In this document: piece by piece, positions 54,101-61,832 of the stretch
Layout of the letters: each line of letters opens with the position of its first letter
Numbering within the stretch: the stretch's first letter is position 1
NCBI RefSeq assembly: GCF_035917975.1
Contig: NZ_CP109130.1
Coordinates: 7,316,001-7,380,000 of the forward strand
DNA from: Streptosporangium sp. NBC_01756
Lineage (GTDB): Bacteria > Actinomycetota > Actinomycetes > Streptosporangiales > Streptosporangiaceae
DNA: 64,000 bases
Direction: 5' to 3'
Notes under the pieces: model-generated
What the model saw: the letters and a program-made list of their open reading frames with translations, nothing else
Database searches by the model: none
What the model was told of the DNA's origin: nothing
Translations under genes and position numbers: made by a program

Positions 54101-54413
54101 TGTTCGGCGTCCAGGTGCTCGGCACACCGCGGCCCGGAGCCTTCAGCTCGATGTAACCCACCCGGGCGCCGGCCACGTCCACACCGTAGTCCGGGCGTAC
54201 ACCGAGCGTGGCCAGCGATGTCTCCCCGATCATCTCGACGGAGACGCCCAAGGCGGCGGCGATGTCCTCCCTGAATAAAGATTCAAGCGGGGAACGGAGC
54301 TGGTCCTCGGGCTGGCCGTCGCCACGGAGTTTGGCCGTGGCGGTTTTCCCGAAGCGGGAGATCGCTATGGCGGCCTGTTCCAACAACGACGGAGGGGGGT
54401 ACGTCGCGGGCAT
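51105..54413 (-). CDS. Single-chain restriction-modification enzyme (type ISP/IIG-like)
   Basis: A protein of about 1102 residues. The N-terminus has a PD-(D/E)XK nuclease pattern: RPDYG (about residue 75) and YIELKAPG (about 90). The central gamma-class adenine methylase has SGSYYTP (about 338), motif I VDPAMGTGTYLL (376-387) and motif IV IGNPPY (497-502). The C-terminal half resembles the target-recognition region of type ISP enzymes. No helicase motifs are visible, so it is not a full LlaGI-type translocase but a compact nuclease-methylase. It should cut unmodified foreign DNA and methylate host sites. ATG 54413 has AGG five bases upstream; GTG 54419 is also possible. Confidence 0.88.
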   Translation of the reverse strand: MPATYPPPSLLEQAAIAISRFGKTATAKLRGDGQPEDQLRSPLESLFREDIAAALGVSVEMIGETSLATLGVRPDYGVDVAGARVGYIELKAPGRGVPSTWTPNKHEKKQWEKLQLLPNVLYTDGCQWALYRNGELIGQVAHLDGDIRKVGAKLTPADGEFVRVVSDFLLWSPTPPRSILQLVRAIAGLCKLLRSEVIEAIDRERRGEEKTKVFTDLAADWRKLLFPGLTHEEFADSYAQTVTFALLLARVDGIAFDGRTLGQIASQLGKNHSLMGKALAVLTHDTVEGRSVVVETLKRVIGAVDWDKISDGSADSYLHLYERFLEVYDSDLRKQSGSYYTPNEVVSFMVRFTEDILRTRFGREYGFATDDVMVVDPAMGTGTYLLNIVNRVARTVEEEEGKGAVPGRLKKLFGRLIGLERQAGPFAVAELRLNQALKTEHGAEIAEKDQKLYVADTLGNPFEHTQLDLGSMYEPIVRSRREANKLKRETPVQVVIGNPPYRERAKGMGGWIEQGAENSGHTTPILDFKADGLGRYEYVLSNLYVYFWRWATWKVFDAHPGQPAGIVAFVTTSGYTTGPGFAGMREYLRRTADEGWIIDLSPEGHQPDVSTRVFPGVQQPLCIGIFARYGEGNREAPARIHHLSVSGRRTEKFTQLGEVTLDETAWIDCATGWQDRLQPVGGDAWLGYPLVGDLMPWQAPGVKPNRTWVYDPSPGVLRTRWERLIKAPRDDKANLFKESDARKLDSVVQPITGFVHHDGVIQDEAGQCPPPVRVAYRSFDRQWVIPDTRVQERPRPELWQVAGDSQVFAVEQHAHPIETGPGLVFTAFVPDMHHFNGRGGRVLPLYRDRAAGAANLAPGLLRLLTERLGQSVTAADLLAYLAAATAHSGYTVRFAEELHTPGVRVPLTADPELWAQAVQLGKRVLWLHTYGERFVDATDGRPAGPPKPPAAQRAKAQVAIPGTVDDMPDDITYDPATATLHVGAGQISPVRPEVWAYEVSGMKVIKKWFGYRKKNPAGRKSSPLDYVNTEKWTAEFTTELLELLHVLTFCVELEPDQADLLDRICDGPLITVTDLEQGRVFPIAPAVRKPPTADSQDAPTLL

Positions 54414-54835
54414 CTGCACCTATCACATGGTGAGCTGTTCAGTGGTCCGGTCACCGATGTATCGCGATTTCCAATCTTCGTGTTTCACACGTTCCACAAG
54501 CCCGTAATAGATTTTTCTTGCTGTTTTCCCGTCAAAGCTGGGCTTATATGGGCAAAGCGTCCCGACATGAAGCCGTAGACGATGCCGGTGGTCGGCAGAT
54601 CCGCCGTTCGGTGCCCCCGTGATCCGGTCGGGCCGCCGTGCTCAGGCTGGACGCGGACAGCCCCATCGGGCTGCTGCGTATCGATAAGGCCACGTGCAAT
54701 ACGACGTATCGACGGGCTGCTCAATTGACCGGTACTTGATGCAGTATCGATAAGGCCATGTGCAATACGACGTTTCGACGGGTTGCTCAATTGACCTGTA
54801 CTTGATGTAAAGATGTGTACCTCCAGGGAGGAGCG
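54414..54835. promoter_or_regulatory. Divergent control region of RM and metalloprotease units
   Basis: About 420 bp containing the 66-bp repeats. The repeat carries caattgacc(g/t)gtacttgat, which offers TTGACC as a -35 candidate, so each copy may supply a promoter or operator for the 54836 gene. This is inference only. Confidence 0.4.
54678..54809. repeat. Two 66-bp direct repeats
   Basis: Positions 54678-54743 and 54744-54809 are 66-bp copies beginning gtatcgataaggcca, with only a few mismatches. The second copy ends 26 bp before the GTG of the small protein at 54836. The block is AT-richer than its flanks and lies between the restriction-modification gene and the metalloprotease operon. 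Confidence 0.9.
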
Positions 54836-55333
54836 GTGGCGTTGGCCGCAGTGCGGGATGTCGTACGGGACGTGGTGGCGGAGCTTGCCCCCGAGGAGTT
54901 ACCGCTGGTGGACGGGTTGGCGGCGTACGACGACTCCGTCGTCGTACCGAAACTGCGCCGTTCCGGGCGACGACGTGAGCCACTCGGTTTCGGCTGGGGC
55001 GAGGTCGTCGGTCTGATGACGCCGGTAGTCTGGCTGGTGCTTGACCAGATGGCGGAACGGTTGGCGGACACCGCGGTCGACGGTGCCGTCAAGAAAGCCA
55101 GAGGGCTGCGCCGCTGGCTCCGGCGCGGCCGCCGACCGGCCGCCGCGACCATCCCGCCGCTGACCGAGGGTCAGCTCGCCACGCTCCGCCAAGACCTGCT
55201 TGACCAGCTGAAACAGCGGGGGCTGGAGGAGCAGGCCGCGGAGCAGATCGTCGATGCGATCGTCCGCAGGCTGGCCCGAGGAGCTGATCCAGGCCCCGCC
55301 GGCGGCCCGGACGGGCCGAGTCCGGCGAACTAG
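54836..55333 (+). CDS. Unknown small protein coupled to the M48 protease
   Basis: 165 residues, no family recognised. An N-terminal helical region (VRDVVRDVVAELAPEELPLV) is followed by a basic patch, then WGEVVGLMTPVVWLVLDQMA, an amphipathic or membrane-touching helix. A basic stretch RRWLRRGRR follows, and the C-terminus is a helical segment (LRQDLLDQLKQRGLEEQAAE). There is no signal peptide. GTG 54836 follows GGGAGGA closely. The stop is 3 bp before the ATG of the membrane metalloprotease, so the two are co-translated; an adaptor or effector role is a guess. Confidence 0.7.
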   Translation: MALAAVRDVVRDVVAELAPEELPLVDGLAAYDDSVVVPKLRRSGRRREPLGFGWGEVVGLMTPVVWLVLDQMAERLADTAVDGAVKKARGLRRWLRRGRRPAAATIPPLTEGQLATLRQDLLDQLKQRGLEEQAAEQIVDAIVRRLARGADPGPAGGPDGPSPAN

Positions 55334-55336
55334 CCG

Positions 55337-58213
55337 ATGGAGGGCACCTCGCCCTGTATCGACGAGCGGGCGTTGGGAGCGGGCACGACGGTGCGATTCG
55401 CGCTCCTGGTCGCCCTGCTGATGGCGAGCAGCAGCCTGATGGTGATCTACGTGGCCATCGCGCTGTCCTCGTACGACGGGTTCGGCTGTTCGCTGGCGGC
55501 CGGGGTGGCCCCGGACAGCGATCCGGCGTCGGCAGTGATAGCGAAACGCGCGCTTCAGTGGGAGGCATACTTCGCCTGCACCAAGCGCTACGCCTCGCCG
55601 CCGCCGTGGTGGGTGCCGGCCGGCTGGTGGGCGATCTTGGCTCTGTTCACGGCTGCGCTGTTCTGGGCGCTGCCAGCGTGGAAGGCCCGCCGTAGTCGGG
55701 TGGTGCCGCTGGCCACGATGGACTCCGACTGCGAGATCGCGGGCATGGTGGCCGAACTGTCCACGGTCGCGGGCCTGGCCCGTCCGCCCCGGGTGGTGGT
55801 CGATCCGGCCTCGGCGTCGGACGGGGCGGTCGTGTTCGGCCGATCCGGGCGGGCAACGGTGCGCCTGGACGGTGGCCTGGTCGCCACGCGGAGGGCTGAT
55901 CCGCACCGGTTCCGGGCGGTCCTGTTGCACGAATTCGCCCACATCGCCAACCGGGACGTGACCATCACCTACCTGACTGTGGCCATGTGGCGGGTGTACA
56001 CCGTGGTCGCCCTGCCACTCTTCCTGGCCTGGTGCGCCTGGATGTTCTGGGGCGCCTCGGACTCGGTGGTGTGGTCCAGCGAGGCACCGATCGTCACTCG
56101 CGGCCTGCTGCTCACCGGTCTGCTCACCGGTCTGGTCTATCTGGCCCGATGGGACGTGCTACGCAGCCGGGAAATCTACGCCGACCTCGCCGCCGTACGC
56201 TGGGGTGCCGATCCGGCGGGCTGGTCTGCGGGCAGCCCCGTGCCGGTCATCGGCCCCGGGCGCCGCGCTCTGCGCTCGTTCGTCGAACTGTGGCGGCCGC
56301 ACCCGCGATGGGACACCCGGCAGATCGCGCTAACGAACCCCGCCGTGCTGTTCGGCGTACGCGCGCTTCCGCTGCTGCTGACCGGCATGACCGCGGCGAT
56401 CACGCACACCCACATGATGTACGCCATCACCCAGTACATCCTGTTGACCCTGTGGATGCAGCACTTGGCGGCGCTGGTCTCGGCCGGTCTGGTCGCGGGC
56501 GTGGTGGGCATCGCGCTGTGGCGCGCCGTGGTGTATGCGGCGCTGACCGGTCAGCCGACTCCGTCCAGCGCACGAGCGGGTCTGTGGCTCGGGCTCGGCA
56601 TGGCGGCGGGCGGGGTGGCCGCAGGCCAGGGGACAGTCAATGATTGGCTGCCCGCCAGACCGTGGCTGCTGGTGCTCGTCGTGCTGGCCGGGATGGCGTT
56701 CACCTGGTGGCTGACCCGGTGCGCACAGTTGTGGGTGGCCGCCTGGCACGGCCGGTCGCTGCGACCGGTGGCGCTGTTGAACGCGTCCACCGCGGCCCTG
56801 GCACTGTCACTCTGGTTGCTCTGGTGGCAGACCCAGGGGGTCGCGTTCGCGGCGGGGTGGTCGATCGACATCGCCGATGTCCGGGACTATCTGGCGTCCT
56901 CCATGGTGGGCCGGGAATCGGACCCTCCGCCCGTGTCGTGGCTCGACGTCCTCCTCGTCGCAATCATGACCGTGATGAGCACCGTGACCACCGCACCGCT
57001 CGCCCTGGTGGCGGTCGCCGGCCTGTGGGTCGTGCCGTTGCTGGCGTGGTTGCCGCGCCCCGGCACCGGCCCACCCCGCTGGCTGCGCGACGCGGCGTCC
57101 GGCGACGGCCACGCCCCGCTCGGCCCACCGCCCCCGGGCCTGCGCCGGGTACTCGTCCCGATCCTGATCGGCGGCGCGTCCGGTGGCGCTGCGGCGGTGG
57201 CGCTGTTCGCCTGGCTGCACGCGCGCAAGCAGGTCGAGTCCTCGCCCACCGCCTTCCTGGTGGCGACCCTGGCCGGGATGCTCCTGGTCTTGCTGGCCTC
57301 GGCTGCGCTGGCGGCGTACGCCGGTCGGACAGCGGTGCCCGCGCACCGACTGCCGGCCGCTCTGATCGGCGCGGGCGGCGCCACCCTGCTCAGCTTCGCG
57401 GCCATTGTCGCGTTGCGCGCCGCCGATGGATGCGTGCCCGCGCTGGCCATCGACGCGGGGCCATGCTCCTGGAACCTCGCCGTGGCGAAGCAACTGCTCG
57501 CCGACATCCTCCTTCCCGCCTTCCCGATCACGGTGTTGGTGGCGGGTGTGGTCGCCCTCCCCAAGGCGCGTACTGCGAGGCGGCCCGGACCGACGCAATC
57601 GACAGGACCGACGCGGCCGGGATCGCCGGTATCGACAGTGCTTGGCCGGGCCTGCGCGCTGGTCCTGGTCGCTGCCGCGCTGGCGGTGGCCACCGTGGCC
57701 GCCGTCCAGCGGTCGCCACAGGCCTCCCGCCTACCCGCACCTGCAGAGGTCCAGCAGGCTGCCCGCAATGGGGGAGCCATGGTGGACGAGGATGCCCCGG
57801 TGTCAGCCCAGTCGAGAGCGTTGCAAGTGGAGGCGTGGCGCGATCGTGGTGGTGGCCGGCTGATGGACAGCTTCTACCACCATCGCCGCGAACTGTTCGC
57901 GATGGGCACGGCCGAGATCAACGCCGGGAAGAGCATCGCCGGCCTGGACAGCGTCCGACCGCTGTGCCTCGACATCGCGAACGATGCCCGCGCCGCGTAC
58001 CGCTTTTTCCGGGTCCCCGACCCCAAGGCCCAAGAACTGTGGGAAAGCTTCTATGAGGACGCCGTGCTGGGCGGGACGTACTGCCAGCGGTCCCTCGACG
58101 CGGACGACGCCGACAGGTTCAACGCCGCCATGCGCCGGCTAACCACCGCCCAGGACACCAGCCACGCCATCGATGACCGTATCGACGCTTTGATCCGTGC
58201 GGGCAGGCTGTGA
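55337..58213 (+). CDS. Large multi-span M48-type metalloprotease
   Basis: 958 residues. Two membrane helices (21-44 and about 95-115) are followed by an M48 peptidase domain with the zinc motif HEFAH at 198-202 and a third ligand in REIYADLAAVRW. Beyond about residue 340 come at least ten more membrane segments and a C-terminal outer domain of about 170 residues (from QRSPQASRLP to the end) with two Cys. Ordinary HtpX/Ste24 members have 280-400 residues, so more than half of this protein is unexplained. Probably cleaves membrane or exported proteins. Start ATG 55337 lies 3 bp after the previous gene. Confidence 0.85.
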   Translation: MEGTSPCIDERALGAGTTVRFALLVALLMASSSLMVIYVAIALSSYDGFGCSLAAGVAPDSDPASAVIAKRALQWEAYFACTKRYASPPPWWVPAGWWAILALFTAALFWALPAWKARRSRVVPLATMDSDCEIAGMVAELSTVAGLARPPRVVVDPASASDGAVVFGRSGRATVRLDGGLVATRRADPHRFRAVLLHEFAHIANRDVTITYLTVAMWRVYTVVALPLFLAWCAWMFWGASDSVVWSSEAPIVTRGLLLTGLLTGLVYLARWDVLRSREIYADLAAVRWGADPAGWSAGSPVPVIGPGRRALRSFVELWRPHPRWDTRQIALTNPAVLFGVRALPLLLTGMTAAITHTHMMYAITQYILLTLWMQHLAALVSAGLVAGVVGIALWRAVVYAALTGQPTPSSARAGLWLGLGMAAGGVAAGQGTVNDWLPARPWLLVLVVLAGMAFTWWLTRCAQLWVAAWHGRSLRPVALLNASTAALALSLWLLWWQTQGVAFAAGWSIDIADVRDYLASSMVGRESDPPPVSWLDVLLVAIMTVMSTVTTAPLALVAVAGLWVVPLLAWLPRPGTGPPRWLRDAASGDGHAPLGPPPPGLRRVLVPILIGGASGGAAAVALFAWLHARKQVESSPTAFLVATLAGMLLVLLASAALAAYAGRTAVPAHRLPAALIGAGGATLLSFAAIVALRAADGCVPALAIDAGPCSWNLAVAKQLLADILLPAFPITVLVAGVVALPKARTARRPGPTQSTGPTRPGSPVSTVLGRACALVLVAAALAVATVAAVQRSPQASRLPAPAEVQQAARNGGAMVDEDAPVSAQSRALQVEAWRDRGGGRLMDSFYHHRRELFAMGTAEINAGKSIAGLDSVRPLCLDIANDARAAYRFFRVPDPKAQELWESFYEDAVLGGTYCQRSLDADDADRFNAAMRRLTTAQDTSHAIDDRIDALIRAGRL

Positions 58214-58275
58214 GCCCCGACAACGTGATCTGTGTCTACCCGCACCAAGGGCCGGTCAGCCGGAGGCGTGGAGTG

Positions 58276-58863
58276 TCACCGGAGCGCCAGGTGGCGGGTG
58301 GCCCAGGCGGCGAGGGCCTGTGCGCAGTCGGCCACCGACTCGCGCCAGCTTTTCGCCGCGCCTTCGCCCGCGTCGTCGCTGACGTGCTTGACGATGCGGA
58401 GCGGGACACCGGCTCGGGCCGCTGCCGTCGCCAGGGCGTAGCCTTCCATGTCGACCAGGTGGGCCTGGATCGCGAGGTGCTCGCGTGCGGCCTCGTTGGC
58501 GATGAAGGCGTCGCCGGTCGCCAGGACCGGGCCGTCCTCCACGTCCAGTGTCAGCGCCGCTCCGTAGGCCTCGCCGGTGAGGGTGCGCAGTAGGTCGGTG
58601 TCCAGGTCGTGCTGGATCACAGCGCCGACGACGTGGGTGCCCGTCCACCCCGGGCGCAGCGCCCCAGCGGTGCCGAGGTTGACGATGTGGGCCGGACGGG
58701 GCCCGTGCGCGAGGGCGGTGGCCAGCGCGACCGCGGCGTTGACCTTGCCCATGCCGGTGAGCAGCACCGGCAGGTCCGTGTCGAGGAACTGCGCTTCCTC
58801 CTTGACCGCGAGCACGAGCAACGGGCGGTCGGCGGTGATTTTCCCGACGAGTTCCATGGTCAT
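58276..58863 (-). CDS. Nucleosidase of the MTA/SAH nucleosidase (PNP) family
   Basis: 195 residues with the family marks: VLAVKEEAQFL, LTGMGKVNAA and VNLGTAGALRP in the base and ribose site, VDMEGYALATAA with the active-site Glu, and IVKHVSDDAGEGA with the catalytic Asp. It cleaves the glycosidic bond of a nucleoside such as methylthioadenosine, S-adenosylhomocysteine or a futalosine. It is shorter than Pfs (about 230), so the substrate is uncertain. It lies 43 bp downstream of a MarR gene on the same strand. Confidence 0.88.
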   Translation of the reverse strand: MTMELVGKITADRPLLVLAVKEEAQFLDTDLPVLLTGMGKVNAAVALATALAHGPRPAHIVNLGTAGALRPGWTGTHVVGAVIQHDLDTDLLRTLTGEAYGAALTLDVEDGPVLATGDAFIANEAAREHLAIQAHLVDMEGYALATAAARAGVPLRIVKHVSDDAGEGAAKSWRESVADCAQALAAWATRHLALR

Positions 58864-58906
58864 ACGGTAGGTCCTGAGTTCGAGTTCGTGAGCCTCACTG
58901 CTCGTG

Positions 58907-59413
58907 CTACGGAGTCGGTTCGGCTCGGGGCTGGTCGATGAGCTCCGCCATGGCGGTGATCCGCTGGTGCATCGGGCGGCGGTGCAGGGCGTCGAGTGCC
59001 TCGTTGATGAGCCGGCTCAGGGGGTACGACAGTTCGGCCTCGAATTCGGTGGCCGCGGCGGTGGTGGCGGCCCATTCGATCTCCAGCACCGGTAGGAGGG
59101 ACTCGGCCTTCGGTGTCAGGCTGATGATCCGCTGACGCGCGTCGTCGCCCGGGGCGACGGTGACCAGTCCGTCTCTGGTCATCTGGGCCACGGTCTGGCT
59201 CGCCGCCGAGTGGGTCACGCCGAGCGCGCTTGCCAGGTCGCGGATGGAGCGGGGGCCGGAGGCGGCCAGGGTCCGGATGACCGGGGTGAACCGTGGCCGG
59301 AAGCCGTCCAGCCCGAGGCTCGGGTAGAGGCCGACGATGCCGGCGTCCAGCAGGTCGAGCAGGTGGCGCAGGCGGGTGCCGAGTAGCTCCGGCCCAGGCG
59401 CGGAGGAATCCAT
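58907..59413 (-). CDS. MarR-family transcriptional regulator
   Basis: 168 residues. The recognition region is IRDLASALGVTHSAASQTVA and the wing VAPGDDARQRIISLTPK. ATG 59413 is used; the open frame extends upstream across the divergent promoter. The nucleosidase gene follows in the same direction. The perfect palindrome acagcgctgt (59426-59435) just upstream could be its operator, shared with the divergent proline iminopeptidase gene. Confidence 0.9.
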   Translation of the reverse strand: MDSSAPGPELLGTRLRHLLDLLDAGIVGLYPSLGLDGFRPRFTPVIRTLAASGPRSIRDLASALGVTHSAASQTVAQMTRDGLVTVAPGDDARQRIISLTPKAESLLPVLEIEWAATTAAATEFEAELSYPLSRLINEALDALHRRPMHQRITAMAELIDQPRAEPTP

Positions 59414-59425
59414 TCGCCTAATGTA

Positions 59426-59435
59426 ACAGCGCTGT
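59426..59435. promoter_or_regulatory. Possible MarR operator
   Basis: acagcgctgt is a 10-bp perfect palindrome in the 66-bp gap between the divergent MarR and iminopeptidase genes. Confidence 0.4.
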
Positions 59436-59479
59436 CGTATTGTCGTCGCTCCTACCCGCGATTCCGAAGGGACCCACCC

Positions 59480-60439
59480 ATGGCCACGTCCTACCCTCCG
59501 ATCGAGCCGTACGACCACGGCATGCTCGACACCGGCGACGGCAACCTCGTCTACTGGGAGGTCTGCGGCAACCCGGACGGCAAGCCCGCCCTCGTCGTCC
59601 ACGGAGGGCCCGGGTCAGGGTGCTCCACCAATGTCCGCCGGACCTTCGACCCCGCGCGTTACCGGATCGTCCTGTTCGACCAGCGCGGCTGCGGGCGGAG
59701 CACACCGCACGCGAGTGACCCCGCGACCGACATGAGCCTCAACACCACCGAGCACCTGCTGGCCGACATGGAGCGGCTCCGCGAGCACCTCGGCATCGAC
59801 CGCTGGCTGCTGTACGGCGGTTCGTGGGGTTCCACGTTGATCCTCGCCTATGCCGAGCGCCACCCCGAGCGCGTCTCGGAGATCGTCATCCCCGCCGTCA
59901 CCACGACCCGGCGATCGGAGGTCGACTGGCTCTACCGGGGGGTGGGCCGGTTCTTCCCCGAGGAATGGGACCGGTTCCGAGCCGGCGTCCCCGAGAGCGA
60001 GCGCGACGGCGATCTTGTCGCGGCCTACGCCCGGCTCATGGAGGATCCCGATCCGGACGTGCGAGCGAACGCCGCGAACGCCTGGATGACCTGGGAGGAC
60101 GCGGTGATCTCCCTGGAGCCGAACGGCAAGCCCAACGCCTACAGCGACCGTCCGCCCGCCGCGACGCTGGCGTTCGTCCGCATCTGCACGCACTACTTCT
60201 CCCACGGCGCGTGGCTGGAGGAGGGCGCTCTGCTGCGCGACGCGGACCGTCTGGCCGGAATCCCGGGTGTCCTGATCCACGGCCGCCTCGACATGGGCAG
60301 CCCGCCCCACACCGCCTGGCAGCTCTCCCGCGCCTGGCCCGACGCGCAACTGCACGTCATCACCGACTCCGGACACACCGGCAGCGACACGATGCGTGAC
60401 CGGATCCTCGACGCGATCGACCGGTTCGCCCAGCAGTGA
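59480..60439 (+). CDS. pip: Proline iminopeptidase
   Basis: 319 residues of the S33 alpha/beta hydrolase family that releases N-terminal proline. Oxyanion motif HGGPG (41-45), DQRGCGRS (67-74), and nucleophile S115 in GGSWGS. WMTWEDAVISLEP lies in the cap, and the catalytic His is in SGHTGSD. AAGGGA stands eight bases before ATG 59480. Divergent from a MarR gene that may control it. Confidence 0.95.
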   Translation: MATSYPPIEPYDHGMLDTGDGNLVYWEVCGNPDGKPALVVHGGPGSGCSTNVRRTFDPARYRIVLFDQRGCGRSTPHASDPATDMSLNTTEHLLADMERLREHLGIDRWLLYGGSWGSTLILAYAERHPERVSEIVIPAVTTTRRSEVDWLYRGVGRFFPEEWDRFRAGVPESERDGDLVAAYARLMEDPDPDVRANAANAWMTWEDAVISLEPNGKPNAYSDRPPAATLAFVRICTHYFSHGAWLEEGALLRDADRLAGIPGVLIHGRLDMGSPPHTAWQLSRAWPDAQLHVITDSGHTGSDTMRDRILDAIDRFAQQ

Positions 60440-60548
60440 GCCGACGCCGACGCCGACGACGACCGCCAGCCGCCTGCCGCCGCCAGCCGCCCGCCAGCCG
60501 ACGCCGCCGACCGCCAGCCGCCGCCCGCCGCCGGTCGCCGGCTGCCGG
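60440..60548. repeat. GC-rich low-complexity tract
   Basis: Imperfect gccgac, gccgcc and ccagccg triplets fill the gap between the convergent iminopeptidase and PucR genes. Its sequence can fold into many weak stems and may act as a terminator. Confidence 0.6.
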
Positions 60549-61775
60549 TCAGGCCTCGCCGAGTTCGTCGGCTCTCAGCGCGAGGATCACGTCGGGACGG
60601 AGCAACTGGGATGCGTCGTCCAGCTCCAGGAGCTCCAGGATGCGGCGCAGGCGGTAGCTGACGGTGTTCTCGTGGACCGACAGGTGGCGCGCGGTCAGCC
60701 GTACGGACAGTCCACAGGAGAGGTAGGCCCGCAGGGTCTCTATCAGGACGAGGTTCGGCCGCAGCGGAGTCAGCACCGTGTCCGCCAGGCGGCGGGCGTC
60801 GAGGGGATTGGAGATCAGGAGCACCTCGGGGATGACACACCTGAAGTGGACGACGGTGCGGTCGGTCCCCATCCGTAGCCCCGCCTCCAGCGCGGCCAGC
60901 GCCTCGCGGCACGAGGCGCCCGCCTCTCCCAGCCTGGGTCGCGGCTCGCCGAGGCCCACGACGAGGCCATGGGGGAGGCCGGGCCGGCGGGTGGCGCGGG
61001 CCAGCGCCTCGTCGAGTCCCGCGTCGTCGGCGAGGACGAGCAGCATCGTGGAACCCCTGCTCCCGGCGAGGATCCGGCTGCGCAGCCTGGGGCGCAACGA
61101 GTCGAGGACCGTTTTCTGCGCCTTGGCGAGGGCGAGCGGCCTGACCTCGCCGGCTACGCCGATGGCGGCGGCGCGGTGCGGCACCTGGGCGGGGACGCCG
61201 ACGAGCCTGGCGCGCTCCTCGACGTCGGCGGGGTCGAGCGGCTCCTCTCCGGAGAGCCGGGACACCAGGTCGGTGGCGATCTGGTCCAGGTGGGCGGCGG
61301 CCTCGCTGCGGGTCTGGCGGTAGGCCTCGGTCGAGGCGTCGATCATGGAGTCGGTCACCGCGGCGAGCCGCTGCACGATCTCGGCGAGGTCCTGTCCCTT
61401 CGGGGGAGGCCCCGCGACGACCAGCCGTTCGACCAGGGCGCGTTCGGCGGCGTGCCACGAGGCGACCAGGCTCTCGATGGGTACGCCCTGGATGGCCCGC
61501 CGCCGGCCGAGCTCCACGGCGGGCAGCAGCTCGCCCTCGGCGAGCCCCCGCCGCTGCGCCACCGCCGAGATCATGGCGGTGAGGTTGGGCGTCACCGTCT
61601 CGACGAGGTCCTCGACCTCCATCCGGGCCTGGTCGTATCCGGGCAGGCGTTCCCAGACCGTGTCGACCAGGACGGCCGCGATCTCCTCGATCTCCGCCAG
61701 GAGGACCTGCGCCTTTTGTGTCATGTCCACAAAAGCGATCTCCTCATCTTCCTTCGGGGCCACGTAGTTGGGCAT
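60549..61775 (-). CDS. PucR/CdaR-type transcriptional regulator
   Basis: 408 residues with the same plan as the regulator at 34.5 kb: an N-terminal helical sensor (RRRAIQGVPIESLVASWHAA), a GGDEF-like middle, and the C-terminal helix-turn-helix RHLSVHENTVSYRLRRILEL. ATG 61775 has no ribosome-binding site; GTG 61730, with GAGGAG nine bases upstream, is a good alternative. Divergent from a nucleobase-type permease with 57 bp between them, so it probably controls uptake and use of that substrate. Confidence 0.92.
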   Translation of the reverse strand: MPNYVAPKEDEEIAFVDMTQKAQVLLAEIEEIAAVLVDTVWERLPGYDQARMEVEDLVETVTPNLTAMISAVAQRRGLAEGELLPAVELGRRRAIQGVPIESLVASWHAAERALVERLVVAGPPPKGQDLAEIVQRLAAVTDSMIDASTEAYRQTRSEAAAHLDQIATDLVSRLSGEEPLDPADVEERARLVGVPAQVPHRAAAIGVAGEVRPLALAKAQKTVLDSLRPRLRSRILAGSRGSTMLLVLADDAGLDEALARATRRPGLPHGLVVGLGEPRPRLGEAGASCREALAALEAGLRMGTDRTVVHFRCVIPEVLLISNPLDARRLADTVLTPLRPNLVLIETLRAYLSCGLSVRLTARHLSVHENTVSYRLRRILELLELDDASQLLRPDVILALRADELGEA

Positions 61776-61832
61776 ACGCCACTTAATGGACTATTGACTA
61801 TCACAAGGCGCAGTCCAGCCCAAGGAGGATGC

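Noticed and set aside
54678..54809. CRISPR array
   Set aside because: Only two units, directly adjacent and without spacers; no cas gene in the window.
54485..54983. Minus-strand frames through the 66-bp repeats
   Set aside because: They only translate the repeat into a 22-residue unit, have no start signal and overlap the supported gene at 54836.
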